From CAIYPG01 sp903864555 (GTDB lineage Bacteria > Pseudomonadota > Gammaproteobacteria > Burkholderiales > SG8-39), in assembly GCA_947474715.1 (NCBI GenBank), contig CANJJT010000006.1:1-64000 (forward strand): 64,000 nt of DNA. Direction: 5' to 3'. Every line of letters begins with the position of its first letter. Position 1 is the first letter of the stretch. The notes under the pieces are model-generated. The model was not told the DNA's origin. It ran no database searches and was given only the letters and a program-made list of their open reading frames with translations. A program made the position numbers and the translations under genes. This document shows, piece by piece, positions 51,016-58,597 of the stretch.

Positions 51016-52251
51016 GTGGCCACGTCCTCTACTGCTGCAAACTCTCCGCTGCTCAATAAACGTATCCTGCTCGGTCTCACCGGCGGAGTCGCTGCCTACA
51101 AGGCTGCCGAACTGACGCGTCTGTTCATCAAGGCCGGCGCCGACGTGCGCGTGGTGATGACCGAGGCCGCGACGCGCTTCATCGGGCCGGTCACCATGCA
51201 AGCCCTGTCCGGGCAGCCAGTCCATACCGATCTGTGGGATGCGCGCATCGCCGACAACATGGCGCACATCGAACTCTCGCGCGACCGCGACCTGATGCTG
51301 ATTGCCCCGGCCAGCGCCGATTTCCTCGGCAAGCTGGCCAATGGCCTGGCCGACGATCTGCTCTCGACCTTGTGCATCGCGCGGCGCTGTCCGCTGGCGG
51401 TGGCGCCCGCCATGAACGTGGAGATGTGGTCCAGTCCGGCGACCCGGCGCAACGTGGCCCTGCTGCAGGGGGATGGCGTTCAGGTCCTGGGCCCGGCGGC
51501 AGGTGAGCAGGCCTGCGGCGAGACCGGCATGGGACGCATGCTCGAGCCCGAGGATCTGTACGCGAAGGTGCTGGCATTGCTCGGCAGTCAGGGCGCGCAG
51601 AGCCGGCCGCTCAAGGGGCGCAAGGTGCTGATCACGGCGGGGCCGACCTTCGAACCCATTGATCCGGTGCGCGGCATCACCAATACCAGTTCTGGGAAGA
51701 TGGGCTATGCCGTGGCACAGGCGGCGGCCAGTGCCGGCGCCGAAGTGACGCTGGTGTCGGGCCATACCGCGCTGGCGGTGCCCCCGGGTGTCAGTCGCAT
51801 CGACGTGAAAACGGCGCAGGACATGTATAACGCGGTGCTGCCGCGGGCGAAGAAGAACGACATCTTCATTGCGGTGGCCGCGGTTGCCGACTATCACGTG
51901 GTTGATGCCAAGGATCAGAAGATTAAGCGTGGCCACGGCAACATGACCATCAGGCTTGCCCCGAACCCGGACATCCTGGCCGCCGTTGCGAAACTGGCAA
52001 AGCCCCCGTTCTGCGTGGGCTTTGCCGCCGAGACCGAGAACCTGCGCGAGTATGCCCAGGCCAAGCGCAAGAAAAAGGGCATCCCGCTGCTGGCCGCCAA
52101 CCTCGCCCAGCACGCCTTCGGACGTGACGACAATGCGCTGACGCTTTTCGATGACCAGGGCGAGCATGTCCTGCCGCGCACCTCCAAGGTGGAACTGGCG
52201 CACCAACTGATCACGCATATTGCCGGGATGCTTGAGCGTCGAGGTCGCTGA
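51016..52251 (+). CDS. coaBC: Bifunctional phosphopantothenoylcysteine decarboxylase/synthase
   Basis: 411 residues from GTG 51016. The CoaC half begins with ILLGLTGGVAAYKAAELTRLF, with TEAATRFIGPVTMQALSG, the active-site MNVEMWSSPATRRNVALL and the substrate flap GEQACGETGMGRMLEP. The CoaB half begins at about residue 195 (KVLITAGPTFEPIDPVRGITNTSSGKMG), with AAVADYHV and NDIFIAV. Two consecutive steps of CoA synthesis; it links functionally to coaX. Its stop TGA lies in the CTGATCA opening a 59 bp repeat. Confidence 0.95.
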   Translation: MATSSTAANSPLLNKRILLGLTGGVAAYKAAELTRLFIKAGADVRVVMTEAATRFIGPVTMQALSGQPVHTDLWDARIADNMAHIELSRDRDLMLIAPASADFLGKLANGLADDLLSTLCIARRCPLAVAPAMNVEMWSSPATRRNVALLQGDGVQVLGPAAGEQACGETGMGRMLEPEDLYAKVLALLGSQGAQSRPLKGRKVLITAGPTFEPIDPVRGITNTSSGKMGYAVAQAAASAGAEVTLVSGHTALAVPPGVSRIDVKTAQDMYNAVLPRAKKNDIFIAVAAVADYHVVDAKDQKIKRGHGNMTIRLAPNPDILAAVAKLAKPPFCVGFAAETENLREYAQAKRKKKGIPLLAANLAQHAFGRDDNALTLFDDQGEHVLPRTSKVELAHQLITHIAGMLERRGR

Positions 52252-52306
52252 TCATAATCAGTTTCACTGTCCAATGAAGACGGATATGTGCTCGAAAAAA
52301 TGATCA
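52248..52306 (+). repeat. 59 bp three-block intergenic element, copy B
   Basis: CTGATCATAATCAGT, 8 bases, CCAATGA, 22 bases, ATGATCA: all three blocks are identical to copy A (19736-19794), while the bases between them differ. It overlaps the coaBC stop and fills most of the gap before dut. Confidence 0.7.
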
Positions 52307-52342
52307 TATTCTTATTTCACCATGGACGTTGGCAGACCAGCC

Positions 52343-52792
52343 ATGCAACAACTTGATGTAAGAATCCTCGATGCCCGCATGCAGGGTCACCTGCCTGCCT
52401 ATGCCACTTCAGGTGCCGCCGGCCTGGATCTGCGCGCCTGCATCGATGCACCCCTGGAATTGCAGCCTGGCAGCACCATGCTGGTTCCGACCGGGCTGGC
52501 CATACACATCGGCAACCCGGGGCTGGCCGCAGTCATCCTGCCGCGCTCGGGTTTGGGCCACAAGCATGGCATCGTGCTCGGCAATCTGGTGGGCCTGATC
52601 GATTCGGATTACCAGGGCCAGTTGATGGTGTCGATGTGGAATCGCGGCAGCGCCCCCTTCACCATCCAGCCCATGGAGCGCGTCGCCCAACTGGTGGTGG
52701 TCCCGGTGGTGCAGGTCAGCCTGAACGTGGTGGAAGACTTCGCCGCCAGCGCACGCGGTGAGGGCGGCTTCGGCAGCACCGGCAAGCGCTGA
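52343..52792 (+). CDS. dut: Deoxyuridine 5'-triphosphate nucleotidohydrolase
   Basis: 149 residues from ATG 52343, which aligns with the start of E. coli Dut; ATG 52322 would add seven residues. All five dUTPase motifs are present: AGLDLRACI, PRSGLGHKHGIVLGN, GLIDSDYQGQLMVSMWN, RVAQLVVVPVV and the C-terminal RGEGGFGSTGK. Removes dUTP and yields dUMP for thymidylate synthesis. Follows coaBC, a widespread order (coaBC-dut). Confidence 0.96.
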   Translation: MQQLDVRILDARMQGHLPAYATSGAAGLDLRACIDAPLELQPGSTMLVPTGLAIHIGNPGLAAVILPRSGLGHKHGIVLGNLVGLIDSDYQGQLMVSMWNRGSAPFTIQPMERVAQLVVVPVVQVSLNVVEDFAASARGEGGFGSTGKR

Positions 52793-52797
52793 GTCCC

Positions 52798-54120
52798 TCA
52801 GCCTGCGGGCTGTTCTCCCAGTGTGTCGTCCCACAGGGTGCGCGCCCAGGCCAGGCCATACAGTCCTTCGACGTCATTATGGCGTGCTGACACCCCGCCT
52901 GCCCCGGTCACCGGCAGCATGCTCTTGCGTGCGACATCGTAGCGATGCACCGAGGCGACGTGCATGGCCTCCCGATCGGAGACGAAGCTGTAGCAGGTGT
53001 TGATGATGCCGGGTGCCGCGGCAGGATCGACGGGGCGCCCGTTCATGATCTCGATGATGGCGGCAGCGGCAATCTTGCCGTGCTGGTTGGCCATCTGACC
53101 CGACTTGGGCATGCCCTGGGCAGACAGGGTGGCATCCCCCAGCACGTGCACGCCCTGGCTGACGGTCGATTCCATGGTCAGCCAGTCGACATCGCACCAG
53201 CGTCCGGTCTTGCCGGTCAGGCCGATGGCGCGCGCAATGCCGGCCGCCTGCATGGGGGGCAGGATGTTGAGTACATCGCCGCGGATGGTTTCGAAGTCGG
53301 TCCTGACGGTGCTCGTGCGCGCATCCACGGATTTCACTTCACTGTTCGGCCGGTAGTCGATGATGCCGCCATACAACTCCTTCCACGCCGCCTTGAACAG
53401 TCCGGGCTTGGAGGTGACATCCGGGTTGGCATCGAGGATCAGCACTTTCGAGCGTGGCTTGGCCTGTTTGAAATACCAGGCCACCTGGCAGGCGCGCTCG
53501 TAGGGGCCGGGCGGGCAGCGGTAGGGCGCCAGCGGAATGGAGAGGATGTAGGTGCCGCCATCGCGCATGGCTTCGAGCTGCCGGCGCAAGGCCACGGTCT
53601 CGGCGCCGGCCTTCCACGCGGCCAGGACGGTTTTGCGCGCAGCTTCGTCGTAGCCTTCGATCTGCTCGTGCATGTAGTCGATGCCCGGGGCGATGACCAG
53701 CCGGTCGAATGACAGGTCGGCAAAGCGATGGGCGAACTTGATGCGCTTGCGTTCCAGGTCGATGGCCGCGACCTCGTCGCCCATCACACGCACGCCGGCG
53801 GCCCGCAGCCCGTCGTAGCTGCGGGTGATGTTCTCCATGCGGCGCGAACCACCCAGCACCAGATTGGAGATGGGGCAGGAGACGAATTGGTGCTCGCGGT
53901 CGACCAGCATCACCTCGATGGATTCACGCGACCACAGGCGCAGGTAGCGCGCTGCCGTGGCGCCGGCAAAGCCGGCCCCGACGATCATCACACGGCCTAC
54001 GGATTTCGCGGGAGGCGGCGATGAAGGCGCAGCGCAACCCGCCAGCCAGGCGCTGCCGATCGCACCGGTGGCCTTCAGGAAATGTCGCCGTCCCCGGCCT
54101 TGTTGCTGGTGCATGCTCAT
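52798..54120 (-). CDS. fccB: Flavocytochrome c sulfide dehydrogenase, flavoprotein subunit
   Basis: 440 residues. The N-terminus carries a Tat motif (GRRHFLKATGAIG) followed by a possible lipobox (LAGC, Cys29), so it may be a Tat-exported lipoprotein. The FAD site is VMIVGAGFAGATAARYLR. Redox-type cysteines are Cys82 (FVSCPISNLVLGG) and one in APYRCPPGPYERAC. The C-terminal FCSD flavin-binding part includes CYSFVSDREAMHVASVHRYD. Oxidises sulfide and passes electrons to the cytochrome subunit. Starts on the stop codon of the cytochrome gene (ATGA overlap). Convergent with dut. Confidence 0.9.
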   Translation of the reverse strand: MSMHQQQGRGRRHFLKATGAIGSAWLAGCAAPSSPPPAKSVGRVMIVGAGFAGATAARYLRLWSRESIEVMLVDREHQFVSCPISNLVLGGSRRMENITRSYDGLRAAGVRVMGDEVAAIDLERKRIKFAHRFADLSFDRLVIAPGIDYMHEQIEGYDEAARKTVLAAWKAGAETVALRRQLEAMRDGGTYILSIPLAPYRCPPGPYERACQVAWYFKQAKPRSKVLILDANPDVTSKPGLFKAAWKELYGGIIDYRPNSEVKSVDARTSTVRTDFETIRGDVLNILPPMQAAGIARAIGLTGKTGRWCDVDWLTMESTVSQGVHVLGDATLSAQGMPKSGQMANQHGKIAAAAIIEIMNGRPVDPAAAPGIINTCYSFVSDREAMHVASVHRYDVARKSMLPVTGAGGVSARHNDVEGLYGLAWARTLWDDTLGEQPAG

Positions 54121-54449
54121 GGCCGCGCCTCCCCAGAGTACCAGGCGGCGATGGCCTCGATCTGCCGGTCGTCATAGCCGCGTGCCAGCTGCGGCATGAG
54201 GGTGCCGCTGCGACGCCCGTCGCGAAAGTCCTTCATCGTTTGTGACAGATAGGCGCGTGGCTTGCCGGTGAGCACCGGCAGTCCGCCGGCACTGGTGTCC
54301 CGGGCGGCATGGCAACTGGCGCAGGCGGCGGCAAGGTTGCGCGCGAAATCGTGATTGGCGGTGATGCGATCCTGCGCATTCGCGGGCAGGGCATGTGCCA
54401 GTGCAGTCAGCGCAAGCGCGCTGGCGAGTAGGGTCAGCTGGGGTTTGAT
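54117..54449 (-). CDS. fccA: Flavocytochrome c sulfide dehydrogenase, cytochrome c subunit (non-canonical start)
   Basis: 110 codons read from an ATC at 54449, seven bases after GGAGGA. The frame is KPQLTLLASALALTALAHAL and then PANAQD, a good Sec signal, followed by FARNLAAACASCHAARD (heme c site, Cys43, Cys46, His47), GLPVLTGKPRAYLSQTMKDF and a distal Met in RRSGTLMPQLARGYDD. There is no ATG, GTG or TTG between the upstream in-frame stop and the heme motif, so either ATC is the start or an ATG has mutated. It overlaps fccB by ATGA. Confidence 0.75.
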   Translation of the reverse strand: MKPQLTLLASALALTALAHALPANAQDRITANHDFARNLAAACASCHAARDTSAGGLPVLTGKPRAYLSQTMKDFRDGRRSGTLMPQLARGYDDRQIEAIAAWYSGEARP

Positions 54450-54611
54450 GGGAAGTTCCTCCGGACGCGCACCGATCCCCTGGTGGGGTGTGCCTGTTCA
54501 TGGCTTGTTGGTAGCTTCGCCCGCCGGCGTCGCTGGTTGCCTTGTTGTGCCGGGAGTTTCACGGCAGCGGCGCCGACTGTCAAGGATGCATCGGACGGGG
54601 AAGTCGCAGGC

Positions 54612-54644
54612 CCCGAAATGGAAACGGGGGCCGCAGCCCCCGTT
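54612..54644 (-). terminator. Terminator of clpS-clpA
   Basis: A 9 bp perfect stem (AACGGGGGC/GCCCCCGTT, tetraloop) is followed on the minus strand by TTTCCATTTC, about 28 bp after the clpA stop. Confidence 0.65.
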
Positions 54645-54672
54645 GTGAGACGACTCGACGCGTACCGGGTTG

Positions 54673-56952
54673 TCAGGCTTCGGGGGTAACTTCCTTGACC
54701 TTCTCCTCTTCGAACCTGAGGACGACCTTGCCGGCGGCATCCGCATCCACCGTCACCTTGCCCCCGGAGGCAAGGCGGCCGAACAGCAACTCGTCGGCCA
54801 GCGCCCGGCGTATGGTGTCCTGGATCAGGCGTGACATCGGGCGCGCACCCATGAGTGGGTCGAAACCTGCCTTGGACAGGTGCTCGCGCAGCGCATCGGT
54901 GAAGACCGCATCCACCTTCTTCTCGTGCAGCTGGGCTTCCAGTTGCATGAGGAACTTGTCGACTACACGGACGATGACGTCATGGTCGAGCGAGCTGAAG
55001 GATATGGTGGCATCCAGCCGGTTGCGGAACTCCGGGGAGAACAGCCGCTTGATCTCGGCCATTTCATCGCCCATCGCCCGGCTGTTGGTGAAGCCCATGA
55101 CGGTCTTGTTCAGCGCCTCCGCTCCGGCATTGGTGGTCATGACGATGATGACGTTGCGGAAGTCGGCCTTGCGGCCGTTGTTGTCGGTGAGCGTGCCGTG
55201 GTCCATCACCTGCAGCAGGATGTTGTAGATGTCCGAGTGCGCCTTCTCGATCTCGTCGAGCAGCAGCACGGCATAGGGCTTCTTGGAGATGGCCTCGGTA
55301 AGCAGTCCACCCTGGTCGAAGCCGACATAGCCGGGCGGGGCGCCGATCAGGCGGGACACGGTGTGTCGTTCCATGTACTCGGACATGTCGAAGCGGTGCA
55401 GCTCTATGCCCATGCAATAGGCGAGCTGCCGGGCCACTTCGGTCTTGCCGACGCCGGTCGGGCCGGAAAACAGGAAGGCGCCGATGGGCTTTTGCGGGTT
55501 GCCCAGGCCCGAGCGTGCGGTGCGGATGGCCGACACCAGCGCGTCGATTGCCTTGTCCTGGCCGAATACCACGGCTTTGAGGTCGCGGTCGAGGTTCTTG
55601 AGCGCGTTGCGATCGTTCTGGGACACCGAGGCTGGCGGGATGCGGGCGATCTTGGCGATGATTTCCTCGATCTCCGCCTTGCCGATGAGCTTCTTCTGCC
55701 GTGACTTGGGCAGGATCTTCTGCGCCGCGCCGGCTTCGTCTATCACGTCAATGGCCTTGTCCGGGAGGTGGCGGTCGGTGATGTAGCGCGCCGAGAGTTC
55801 TGCTGCGGTTGACAGGGCATTGGCGCTGTACTTCACGCCATGGTGCAGCTCGAAGCGCGATTTCAGGCCGCGCAGGATCTGCACGGTCTCGTCTATGGTG
55901 GGCTCCGGCACGTCGATCTTCTGGAAGCGCCGCGACAGCGCATGGTCCTTCTCGAAAATGCCCCGGTACTCGTTGTAGGTGGTTGCGCCGATGCACTTGA
56001 GGGCGCCCGAGGAGAGCGCCGGCTTCAGCAAGTTGGATGCGTCGAGCGTTCCACCCGAGGCGGCACCCGCGCCGATGATGGTATGGATCTCGTCGATGAA
56101 CAGGATGGCATTGGGATTGTCGACCAGCTGCTTGAGCACGGCCTTGAGGCGTTGCTCGAAATCGCCGCGGTACTTGGTGCCGGCCAGCAATGCGCCCATG
56201 TCCAGGGAATGGACCTGGCAATTGGCCAGGATCTCCGGCACCTGGCCATCCACGATGCGCTTGGCCAGGCCTTCGGCAATGGCGGTCTTGCCCACGCCGG
56301 CTTCGCCCACCAGCAACGGGTTGTTCTTGCGCCGTCGGCACAGTGTCTGGATCACGCGCTCCAGCTCATGCTCGCGGCCGATCAGCGGATCGATCTTCCC
56401 GGCCAGGGCCTGGGTGTTGAGGTTCTGGGTGTAGGTCTCCAGAGCGCCGCTGCCCTGCTGTTCCTCGGCGCCGGCTTCCTGCTCCTGCCCGGCGCCAGCC
56501 TTGGCATCCTTGCCCTGGGGGGACTTGGTGATGCCGTGGGAGATGAAATTGACCACATCCAGCCGCGTCACACCCTGCTGGTGCAGGAAGTAGACGGCAT
56601 GGGAATCCTTCTCGCCGAATATCGCGACCAGCACGTTGGATCCGGTCACTTCCTTCTTGCCGGAGGACTGAACGTGGAGGATGGCGCGCTGGATGACGCG
56701 CTGGAACCCGAGCGTCGGCTGGGTGTCGATCTCCTCGCTGCCGGCCACGGTCGGGGTGTGGGCGGTGATGAAGTCCGAGAGAGCCTTGCGCAGCCCATCG
56801 ATGTTGGCGGCGCAGGCGCGCAAGGCCTCCACGGCGGTGGGATTGTCCAGCAGTGCGAGCAGCAGGTGCTCCACAGTGATGAACTCGTGCCGCTTCTGGC
56901 GCGCCTCCACGAAAGCCATGTGCAGGCTGACTTCCAGTTCCTGGGCGATCAC
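54673..56952 (-). CDS. clpA: ATP-dependent Clp protease ATP-binding subunit ClpA
   Basis: 759 residues from GTG 56952, which gives MIAQELEVSLHMAFVEAR, matching the known ClpA N-terminus. The ATG six codons upstream is less likely because GGAGG lies between the two. N-domain, then AAA-1 with Walker A GEAGVGKT (about residue 208) and Walker B ILFIDEIH, a ClpA-type middle region, and AAA-2 with GPTGVGKT (about residue 492) and VLLLDEIEKAHSD. Unfoldase feeding ClpP. The start overlaps the clpS stop (GTGA). An acidic Gln/Ala/Gly linker (about residues 145-165) is lineage-specific. Confidence 0.95.
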   Translation of the reverse strand: MIAQELEVSLHMAFVEARQKRHEFITVEHLLLALLDNPTAVEALRACAANIDGLRKALSDFITAHTPTVAGSEEIDTQPTLGFQRVIQRAILHVQSSGKKEVTGSNVLVAIFGEKDSHAVYFLHQQGVTRLDVVNFISHGITKSPQGKDAKAGAGQEQEAGAEEQQGSGALETYTQNLNTQALAGKIDPLIGREHELERVIQTLCRRRKNNPLLVGEAGVGKTAIAEGLAKRIVDGQVPEILANCQVHSLDMGALLAGTKYRGDFEQRLKAVLKQLVDNPNAILFIDEIHTIIGAGAASGGTLDASNLLKPALSSGALKCIGATTYNEYRGIFEKDHALSRRFQKIDVPEPTIDETVQILRGLKSRFELHHGVKYSANALSTAAELSARYITDRHLPDKAIDVIDEAGAAQKILPKSRQKKLIGKAEIEEIIAKIARIPPASVSQNDRNALKNLDRDLKAVVFGQDKAIDALVSAIRTARSGLGNPQKPIGAFLFSGPTGVGKTEVARQLAYCMGIELHRFDMSEYMERHTVSRLIGAPPGYVGFDQGGLLTEAISKKPYAVLLLDEIEKAHSDIYNILLQVMDHGTLTDNNGRKADFRNVIIVMTTNAGAEALNKTVMGFTNSRAMGDEMAEIKRLFSPEFRNRLDATISFSSLDHDVIVRVVDKFLMQLEAQLHEKKVDAVFTDALREHLSKAGFDPLMGARPMSRLIQDTIRRALADELLFGRLASGGKVTVDADAAGKVVLRFEEEKVKEVTPEA

Positions 56953-57257
56953 GTTTCCTCCATTAGACATTGCAGGGGATGTTGGTGCTTGTGTGCGTAG
57001 GCGATGACCTGGTCCCGCTTGGTAGTGGCGATGTCGCGGGGGTAGATCCCGCAGACACCCATTCCCTCGCGGTGCACCTTGAGCATGACCTGGGTCGCCT
57101 GTTCGCGGCTCATGGCAAAAAACTGCTGCAGGACAATGATCACGAATTCCATCGGGGTGTAATCATCATTCAGCAGCATCACCTTGAAAAGTGGCGGTGG
57201 CTTGAGCCTGGCTTTCTGGGCTTCAAGTATTGTGGCATCTCGAGAACGGGTAGCCAT
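56949..57257 (-). CDS. clpS: ClpS adaptor
   Basis: 102 residues. PLFKVMLLNDDYTPMEFVIIVLQQFFAM holds the N-degron pocket residues (NDDYTPM), followed by QATQVMLKVHREGMGVCGIYPRDIA and the C-terminal helix. It brings N-end-rule substrates to ClpA. Translationally coupled to clpA by a 4 bp overlap. Confidence 0.96.
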   Translation of the reverse strand: MATRSRDATILEAQKARLKPPPLFKVMLLNDDYTPMEFVIIVLQQFFAMSREQATQVMLKVHREGMGVCGIYPRDIATTKRDQVIAYAHKHQHPLQCLMEET

Positions 57258-57556
57258 ATTGTCAAAAACTGTCCTGCAAAGCGTACCCCGGGTGCCGTGG
57301 AGCGGTCACTGCCACTGCCTGTTACACCCGGTTGGACAACAATCATGCGTTGTAATTCCCGGGGAGCGGGCATCGCATGGCCCACCTAGCTGCATCTGCG
57401 CAATGCAAATGCGGTTCGACTTCTACTGTACTGATTGTTACTGGCAAACACAATGTCCCTGGTGGATCAGTCCCGCTTCAATTCCCGGCCTTTCAGGCAG
57501 GGTATCGCGACTTGAGAAAGGCCGATATTTCACTTGACAGAATGAAAAAAGCCACA
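57258..57556. other. Divergent control region between clpS and the cold-shock gene
   Basis: About 300 bp before the csp promoter. It must include the clpS promoter, but I could not pick a convincing -35/-10 pair. Frames across it have no recognisable domain. Confidence 0.45.
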
Positions 57557-57585
57557 TTGACGCGTTTTTACAATGGGCGTATAAG
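57557..57585 (+). promoter_or_regulatory. Sigma-70 promoter of the cold-shock gene
   Basis: TTGACG, 17 bp, TATAAG: close to consensus with ideal spacing. The predicted transcript starts near 57592, giving a leader of about 107 nt before the ATG, in keeping with the long structured leaders of cspA-type mRNAs. Confidence 0.75.
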
Positions 57586-57698
57586 GCTGTCCTGTGTTTG
57601 TCCTCCAAGCCCTATAGGGGATGGAAAACCCTGCGGCCACGTGAGGAACAGACATGGTTCCGGGCTTTTCCGGTTATTTCGATTCGAGGATGGGTTCT

Positions 57699-57902
57699 AT
57701 GCCAACAGGTACGGTGAAGTGGTTCAATGATGCAAAGGGGTATGGCTTCATCACCCCGGATGATGGTGGTGAAGATTTGTTCGCGCATTTTTCGGCTATC
57801 CAGATGAGTGGTTTCAAGACGTTGAAGGAAGGCCAGAAGGTCCAGTTTGAAGTGACCCAGGGTCCCAAGGGCAAGCAGGCCTCGAATATTCAGGCCCCAT
57901 GA
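57699..57902 (+). CDS. cspA: Cold-shock protein (CspA family)
   Basis: 67 residues from ATG 57699, with GAGGATGGG upstream. The start in line with the family gives TGTVKWFNDAKGYGFITPDD. RNP1 (KGYGFI) and RNP2 (DLFAHFSAI) are intact, and VQFEVTQGPKGKQASNIQ ends the barrel. Binds single-stranded RNA and DNA. CspA and CspD types cannot be told apart from sequence here; the position next to clpS is like that of cspD in gammaproteobacteria, but the length favours CspA. Confidence 0.93.
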   Translation: MPTGTVKWFNDAKGYGFITPDDGGEDLFAHFSAIQMSGFKTLKEGQKVQFEVTQGPKGKQASNIQAP

Positions 57903-57915
57903 CGATATTCTCCAG

Positions 57916-57942
57916 ACGGGCGTGATGCGCCCGTTTTCTTTG
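57916..57942 (+). terminator. Terminator of the cold-shock gene
   Basis: ACGGGCG, 5-base loop, CGCCCGT, then TTTCTTT, 13 bp after the stop codon. Confidence 0.85.
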
Positions 57943-57968
57943 CAGGCTCTGTGGCATTCGGGCTCAGC

Positions 57969-57998
57969 AAAAAAGGCCGCGCATGCGGCCTTTTTTTC
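57969..57998. terminator. Bidirectional hairpin terminator
   Basis: AAAAAAGGCCGC and GCGGCCTTTTTTT pair around GCAT. A-tract and T-tract allow termination in both directions. It backs up the csp terminator. Confidence 0.8.
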
Positions 57999-58170
57999 TT
58001 GGTGATGACGCAATTGTCCTGCTGTCCATATGTCTGAAATATTTCGATGGAATGGCGTGGAGTCTGCCAGTGAGCAATGGCCGTAGCCCTAGAAGTTGGA
58101 GGGACTGACGGCCATATTTGCCCATTCGGAGCTAATCGGTTGTTCCTGAAACGGAAAATCCCTTGCTCGA

Positions 58171-58199
58171 TTGCAATCATCACTTTCCTTGATTAGAAT
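58171..58199 (+). promoter_or_regulatory. Likely promoter of the Lys-rich peptide gene
   Basis: TTGCAA, 17 bp, TAGAAT. It predicts a leader of about 115 nt before ATG 58323. The remaining bases between 57999 and 58322 show no gene. Confidence 0.5.
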
Positions 58200-58322
58200 G
58201 ATGCGTCCCAAAATTTTGCCGGGTGTGTCAACCGGCCTTGAGCAGGGGCGTTAGGAGGAGGGACTGGTCCGAAAAGCCGGTCGTTCCGAAAATTTCGCAT
58301 CATCAAAGAGAGAGGAAAAACC

Positions 58323-58481
58323 ATGCAAAAGTTCATCGCTATCGTTCTGGCTTCCATGTTCGCCGCTGTCTCCTTCAGCGCTGTTGCCGCTGATGCCAAG
58401 AAGGACGATAAGAAGGCTGAAGCCAAGAAGGACGACAAGAAGGCTGATGCCAAGAAGGCTGATGCCAAGAAGGCTAATTAA
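58323..58481 (+). CDS. Small exported Lys/Ala/Asp-repeat protein
   Basis: 52 residues. MQKFIAIVLASMFAAVSFSA then VAA is a signal peptide. The 29-residue mature part is a simple repeat: AKKDD, KKAEAKKDD, KKADAKKAD, AKKAN. AGAGAGGAA precedes the ATG, a near-consensus promoter lies 150 bp upstream and a strong terminator follows, so it is a well-formed single gene despite its size. A basic, disordered periplasmic peptide with charge alternation; its role is unknown. Similar short Lys-rich exported peptides occur in other betaproteobacteria. Confidence 0.8.
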   Translation: MQKFIAIVLASMFAAVSFSAVAADAKKDDKKAEAKKDDKKADAKKADAKKAN

Positions 58482-58503
58482 TTCGTCTTCTGACGAATCG
58501 CTG

Positions 58504-58535
58504 AAAAGGCAGGGGTGTTCCCCCTGCCTTTTTTC
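58504..58535 (+). terminator. Terminator of the Lys-rich peptide gene
   Basis: AAAAGGCAGGGG pairs with CCCCTGCCTTTT around a short loop and continues into T residues, about 25 bp after the stop. Confidence 0.9.
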
Positions 58536-58597
58536 ATTTCTGGGCCTTGATCAATGCACTACCCTGATCCCGACATCGCCAGCCTGGGTTGACCAAC

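Noticed and set aside
54172..54501. A 109-codon minus-strand frame starting from ATG over the cytochrome region
   Set aside because: It is the wrong frame: Arg/His-rich with no heme motif, while the neighbouring frame encodes a clear cytochrome c.
57425..57440. A match to the first block of the 59 bp element (ACTGATTGTTACTGG)
   Set aside because: Only 10 of 15 bases agree and the other two blocks are absent at the required distances.
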